Source of the DNA: Methylophilaceae bacterium UBA5127 | GTDB taxonomy: Bacteria; Pseudomonadota; Gammaproteobacteria; Burkholderiales; Methylophilaceae | Assembly (NCBI GenBank): GCA_002414145.1 | Contig: DHYP01000044.1 | Location: forward strand, 3,483 to 12,001 | Length of the DNA stretch: 8,519 nucleotides | Direction: 5' to 3' | Shown: piece by piece, positions 5,535 through 8,519 of the stretch | Layout: each line of letters opens with the position of its first letter | Numbering within the stretch: the first letter of the stretch is position 1 | Notes under the pieces: generated by a model | Databases searched by the model: none | What the model was told of the DNA's origin: nothing | What the model saw: only the letters and a program-made list of their open reading frames with translations | Position numbers and translations under genes: made by a program

Positions 5535-8151
5535 GTGCGGTGCTTATAATATTAACGGGTAATTTAAGCCCGCCGCCTTCATCTTCCAGAAATGGATAGC
5601 CTGATTGATGATCCTGTCCATATTCTGCCAAAATCGCTATATAGGCATTACTTGCATCACAGTCACAGGATTGCATATTAAAAAAGTGAGAGGGTAGAGT
5701 GCCTGATTCGCTACTTTGCTGAGAATCGGTCGCAGACTGATAAATGGGGTTGCCAAACACGATGCTAATTAATGACGGTACATCAATTGTATTGTTCGAA
5801 GGAGCAATTGTGGTCAGTGAGCGCAATAAAGGTCCTGTAACTCCCTCATTAATAAACCAAACAGAATTGGAACTCGCACTATTGCTGATATCCCACTGTG
5901 CTAGTGAGTAAGTTGCCAACATTTTCATTTGCGCATTGTTTACACCTACGATGCCCCCTGTACTACCTGTACCTACTGCATTGTTATTACCAGAGGATTG
6001 CTGATTCCAAAAGCTACCTGTGACGGTTCCAGAGTTTTCACCTACAAGCCCACCAACGGATGCATTGACACCTGAAACACTTCCTGTGGAGTAACTGTTG
6101 ATGATTGAACTGCTATTATTTTCACCAACAAGACCGCCTGCTTGATTAACACCATTCACTGCGCCAGTCGCAAAGCTATTCGAAATAGAGCTATTTCCTT
6201 GGTTGGTACCAACCAGTCCACCAACAGATACAACAGTCCCCCCAGTGCCTGTGACATTACCTGTAGCATAACTGCCGGTGATACTACTATTGGCGGTGCT
6301 ATCCCCAACTAAACCACCAACCTCACCTTGAGCAGTGACATTCCCAGTTGAGTAACTATCCGCAATTGTAATAGAGACTGATTTTCCAACCAAGCCACCT
6401 ACGTCAGTCCCATTTGCAAAAACATTTGCATTAGAAAAGCTCTTTTTAACAACGGTATTCTGAGCAAATCCCAATAATCCAGCTACATGAAAGTAACCAA
6501 TTACAGTTCCGCTTGATACTCCAATATTCTGAATAGTCGCGTTGATGGCAGAACCGAATAAGCCAATGTAACCGTTATTTGGACGATTGATCTGCAGATT
6601 ACTAATCGTATGCCCTAAACCATCAAAAATTCCGCCGTATGGATTGCCAATAGTGCCGATGGGGTCAAAACCTGCACCTCCATTCCAGCTGGCCGCATTA
6701 GAGGCATCGATATTTGCACCTAATGCATAATTTCCAGAAAGGTTGCCATTCACACCTTGCAGGTCTATACCCGTTGTGCTGCCTTCACTGCCCAGACTTG
6801 TAATGACTTGAAACTGATTAACACTGCCGTCACTTCCTAGTTTTGTAGAAAAGTTATTTCCTGCGTGTAGATTGATAGGCGCTTTTACGTTATAAGTTGA
6901 AGCGTTACCTGACGCGACGTGGGCTTGACCGTATTCCAGTGCAAGTTTACCGCCAGCACCAGAAGAGATGATACTGCTGTTAATGTTGATATTATTTTGA
7001 GCAGTTAGGGTGAGCGTGTTGTTTGTACTCCACGAAATGACATCATTGATGTTGATGTCTCCAGTCGAACCGCTGGCACCGCTATTGCTCTGAATTTGGA
7101 AATTATTATTGGCTAATGCACTACTAACTGCCGCGCCAGTCATGTCGCCACCGCTAGCTGCAACGGTAAAATTTAATGGGTCTATCAGCCATGTGCCTGT
7201 ACGTCCAACATTGGCTATAGTCGTTACTTTGGCAGTATCAGCTACCCTGACATGCGCTGCACTAGTTTCAATAAAACCCCCGTCACCCGAAGTTGGAGCG
7301 CTTGCATCTAAAGTGCCTGCCACATTAGTTGTACCTGCAAGCATGCCACCCGTCAGAATTATTTTTCCATTTTTATTGTTAATTGTTTTAGCTTCAATAA
7401 TGCCAGTATTATTGACCATGCTGGCTAAAAGACTATCCTTAGCCCCAGCACTCATTAAAACCATACCGCCATCTGCTTGGATTAGCTGTTTATTTTCGGC
7501 CAAACTATTAAGCGTGCTTTGATCAATAATAAGGCCATACAATTGGTTATTATCAAAAGTGAGGCGCACTTGGCTACCAGCGCCTAATGCCACTGTACCT
7601 AGCTTTGCCGTAATGATGCCTTGATTGCTTACCTTGTTTCCGAGTAGCGCAACATATCCATTATCTGCAGCGTGAATCACCCCTTGATTAATAATGCTGC
7701 CAGTACCTCCATTACCAAAAATCTGTGTTTTGTCTTTTTCATCACTTAAGGGGTTTAAAGCAGAGGCTAAAATAGAACCCACATTAATTTGCGCACCTTT
7801 GCCAAAAAACACTCCATTTGGATTAATCAACCAAATCTGACCATTGGCATTTAAATTCCCAAGGATGCGCGTACCGTTTGTATCATTAATATAATTGACC
7901 GCCAAAGAAGAACTGTTGGGCTGAATAAATTGGACGGTTTGATTGGTATTAATATCAAAGCGCTGCCAAGCCAATCCTAGGCTTTGGCTGGTTTGTGTGA
8001 TTGTTGTTACACCAGAAGACGACTGTGTAATACTAGCCGATCCAGTGAGCAGTTGACCGCCGACTAGATCTGCTAGCGCACATGTTGAGGCAGCCATCAT
8101 AGATGCCAACATGATTGAATAATTAATTCTTTTTATTATGTCTAGGCTCAT
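5512..8151 (-). CDS. TpsA exoprotein: FHA-type secretion domain with GLUG repeats
   Basis: This is the predicted secreted surface protein of the TPS pair, probably an adhesin or biofilm factor with a beta-helix fold. Visible in order: a Sec signal (1-27, basic KR at 7-8, cleavage after CALA); the TPS secretion domain (about 28-250), with WQRFDI at 62-67, QTVQF at 71-75, ILGNLNANGQIWLINPNGVFF at 96-116 apart from minor variation, and INVGSILAS at 122-130; a Gly/Asn/Ser/Thr-rich beta-helix (about 250-500); a lead-in element YGGIFDGLGHTISNLQI (505-521); and GLUG-type repeats (556-740). After 745 the sequence is non-repetitive and includes Cys829-Asp-Cys831. These are the only cysteines of the mature protein. 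At 879 residues it is short compared with FhaB-class proteins, and I see no toxin domain. The start ATG has no clear Shine-Dalgarno, but it gives a good signal peptide. It is the first gene of the block after an RsbW-like kinase gene. Ligand unknown. Confidence 0.93.
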   Translation of the reverse strand: MSLDIIKRINYSIMLASMMAASTCALADLVGGQLLTGSASITQSSSGVTTITQTSQSLGLAWQRFDINTNQTVQFIQPNSSSLAVNYINDTNGTRILGNLNANGQIWLINPNGVFFGKGAQINVGSILASALNPLSDEKDKTQIFGNGGTGSIINQGVIHAADNGYVALLGNKVSNQGIITAKLGTVALGAGSQVRLTFDNNQLYGLIIDQSTLNSLAENKQLIQADGGMVLMSAGAKDSLLASMVNNTGIIEAKTINNKNGKIILTGGMLAGTTNVAGTLDASAPTSGDGGFIETSAAHVRVADTAKVTTIANVGRTGTWLIDPLNFTVAASGGDMTGAAVSSALANNNFQIQSNSGASGSTGDININDVISWSTNNTLTLTAQNNININSSIISSGAGGKLALEYGQAHVASGNASTYNVKAPINLHAGNNFSTKLGSDGSVNQFQVITSLGSEGSTTGIDLQGVNGNLSGNYALGANIDASNAASWNGGAGFDPIGTIGNPYGGIFDGLGHTISNLQINRPNNGYIGLFGSAINATIQNIGVSSGTVIGYFHVAGLLGFAQNTVVKKSFSNANVFANGTDVGGLVGKSVSITIADSYSTGNVTAQGEVGGLVGDSTANSSITGSYATGNVTGTGGTVVSVGGLVGTNQGNSSISNSFATGAVNGVNQAGGLVGENNSSSIINSYSTGSVSGVNASVGGLVGENSGTVTGSFWNQQSSGNNNAVGTGSTGGIVGVNNAQMKMLATYSLAQWDISNSASSNSVWFINEGVTGPLLRSLTTIAPSNNTIDVPSLISIVFGNPIYQSATDSQQSSESGTLPSHFFNMQSCDCDASNAYIAILAEYGQDHQSGYPFLEDEGGGLKLPVNIISTAHEMSDAE
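5932..6486 (-). repeat. GLUG repeat block inside the TpsA exoprotein gene
   Basis: Protein residues 556-740 carry seven copies of a G-G-L-V-G type core at about 558, 585, 612, 644, 672, 700 and 732 (first copy AGLLG, last copy GGIVG). They are spaced 27-32 residues apart. Most intervening segments contain an S-Y/F-S/A-T-G-x-V element, such as SYSTGNV, SYATGNV, SFATGAV and SYSTGSV. This is the GLUG motif arrangement known from bacterial surface proteins. At DNA level the copies are diverged, so recent slippage is not evident. Confidence 0.85.
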
Positions 8152-8359
8152 AGTTTTTTATCAAAAGAATGCCAATCAACATATCACCCAAATTAAAGTG
8201 TGAAATCAGTTTTTATAAATCTAGTAGAACTGTAGCGAAAGCGAGTATTTATTAATACTCCTAATCGCACAATGATATTACACATTAGCTACAAACGTTG
8301 TATGCAACAAAAGTGTAAAGTCTACTACTATTTTTGATTTTTAATATAGTCCAACTGGG
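8152..8359 (-). promoter_or_regulatory. Upstream region of the TPS gene block, with a dyad
   Basis: This 208-bp region separates the RsbW-like gene from the exoprotein gene on the same strand. It holds a perfect 7-bp inverted repeat, GAGTATT and AATACTC around a 4-base TATT loop (8243-8260). It has no T-run, so it looks more like an operator or leader structure than a terminator. AAAGTGTGAAATC (8195-8207) and AAAGTGTAAAGTC (8310-8322) form an 11-of-13 direct repeat flanking it. TATAAA on the minus strand (8217-8212) is a possible -10, but no good -35 stands at the right distance. I therefore call a regulatory region, not a defined promoter. Confidence 0.4.
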
Positions 8360-8519
8360 TTAATCATCTAAATTGTTTAAAAAATACAATCGAGTGATGT
8401 TCATGTTATTCGCATATCGATACTCATGCGCATCACTGAATGATTTCATTAAATGAATCCCTCTGCCGCCTATACTGGCTTCTTCTAATGAGGCTGCTTG
8501 TTCATACTCGGGGTAAGTA
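8360..8519 (-). CDS. RsbW-like anti-sigma factor / serine kinase, C-terminal fragment (cut by window edge)
   Basis: The minus strand has an open frame entering from the right edge and ending at TAA (8362-8360), 52 complete codons long. It reads TYPEYEQAASLEEASIGGRG, then IHLMKSFSDAHEYRYANNMN, then ITRLYFLNNLDD. This fits the end of GHKL-fold anti-sigma regulatory factors (HATPase_c_2, the RsbW/SpoIIAB group): an acidic lead, the glycine-rich GGRGIHLM ATP-lid/G2 motif, then a D-x-x-x-Y segment and a final beta strand. Such proteins bind a sigma factor or another target, and phosphorylate a STAS anti-anti-sigma protein using ATP. The opposing phosphatase type, SpoIIE/PP2C, is encoded at 323-2596. 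The gene lies 208 bp upstream of, and co-directional with, the TPS block. Its N-terminus and the usual STAS neighbour would be off the right edge. The family call rests on a short but characteristic segment. Confidence 0.8.
   Translation of the reverse strand, partial: TYPEYEQAASLEEASIGGRGIHLMKSFSDAHEYRYANNMNITRLYFLNNLDD

Noticed and set aside
7109..7522. Plus-strand open frame of 137 codons opposite the exoprotein gene
   Set aside because: Its composition mirrors the Gly/Asn/Thr-rich minus-strand gene, and it has no domain. The minus-strand protein is clearly the real one.
8164..8179. Minus-strand TGGCATTCTTTTGAT resembling a sigma-54 promoter
   Set aside because: The spacing between the two elements is off by one, the second element lacks the GC, and it is too close to the exoprotein start codon.

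Overview
The window reads as chromosome from a Gram-negative, low-to-moderate GC proteobacterium. It encodes a two-partner secretion (TPS) outer-membrane system, an outer-membrane-type lipoprotein, and periplasmic proteins with Sec signal peptides. The gene mix and codon style suggest a betaproteobacterium, possibly a methylotroph of the Methylophilaceae. That placement is a guess from memory of similar gene sets and cannot be proved here.

Layout, left to right. (1) 1-122, minus: the first 40 codons of a glutaminase gene, starting at TTG behind a strong GAGGAG ribosome site and running off the left edge. (2) 123-322: a divergent promoter region. (3) 323-2596, plus: a membrane CHASE2 sensor fused to a SpoIIE/RsbU-type PP2C phosphatase. 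(4) 2618-3238, minus: an OmpA-family lipoprotein. (5) 3235-3708, minus: a small secreted FecR-domain protein whose stop overlaps the lipoprotein start (ATGA). (6) 3813-5534, minus: a TpsB/ShlB-type outer-membrane transporter. (7) 5512-8151, minus: its likely substrate, an 879-residue TpsA exoprotein with an FHA-type secretion domain and a GLUG repeat block. (8) 8152-8359: an intergenic region with a dyad. (9) 8360-8519, minus: the C-terminal 52 codons of an RsbW-like anti-sigma/serine kinase, running off the right edge.

How the genes may work together. Items 4 to 7 form one minus-strand block in the order exoprotein, transporter, FecR protein, OmpA lipoprotein. Two overlaps and one 104-bp gap make co-transcription likely. 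The block is flanked by two halves of a partner-switching circuit: a SpoIIE-type phosphatase with a periplasmic CHASE2 sensor on one side, and an RsbW-like kinase on the other. The inferred model is that CHASE2 senses something in the periplasm, perhaps through the FecR and OmpA proteins. The PP2C domain would then dephosphorylate an anti-anti-sigma (STAS) partner of the kinase, which would set expression or activity of the surface exoprotein. No STAS or sigma gene lies inside the window, so this model rests on gene neighbourhood and family knowledge.

No tRNA, rRNA, CRISPR array, insertion sequence or phage gene was seen. No stretch longer than about 210 bases lacks a gene.
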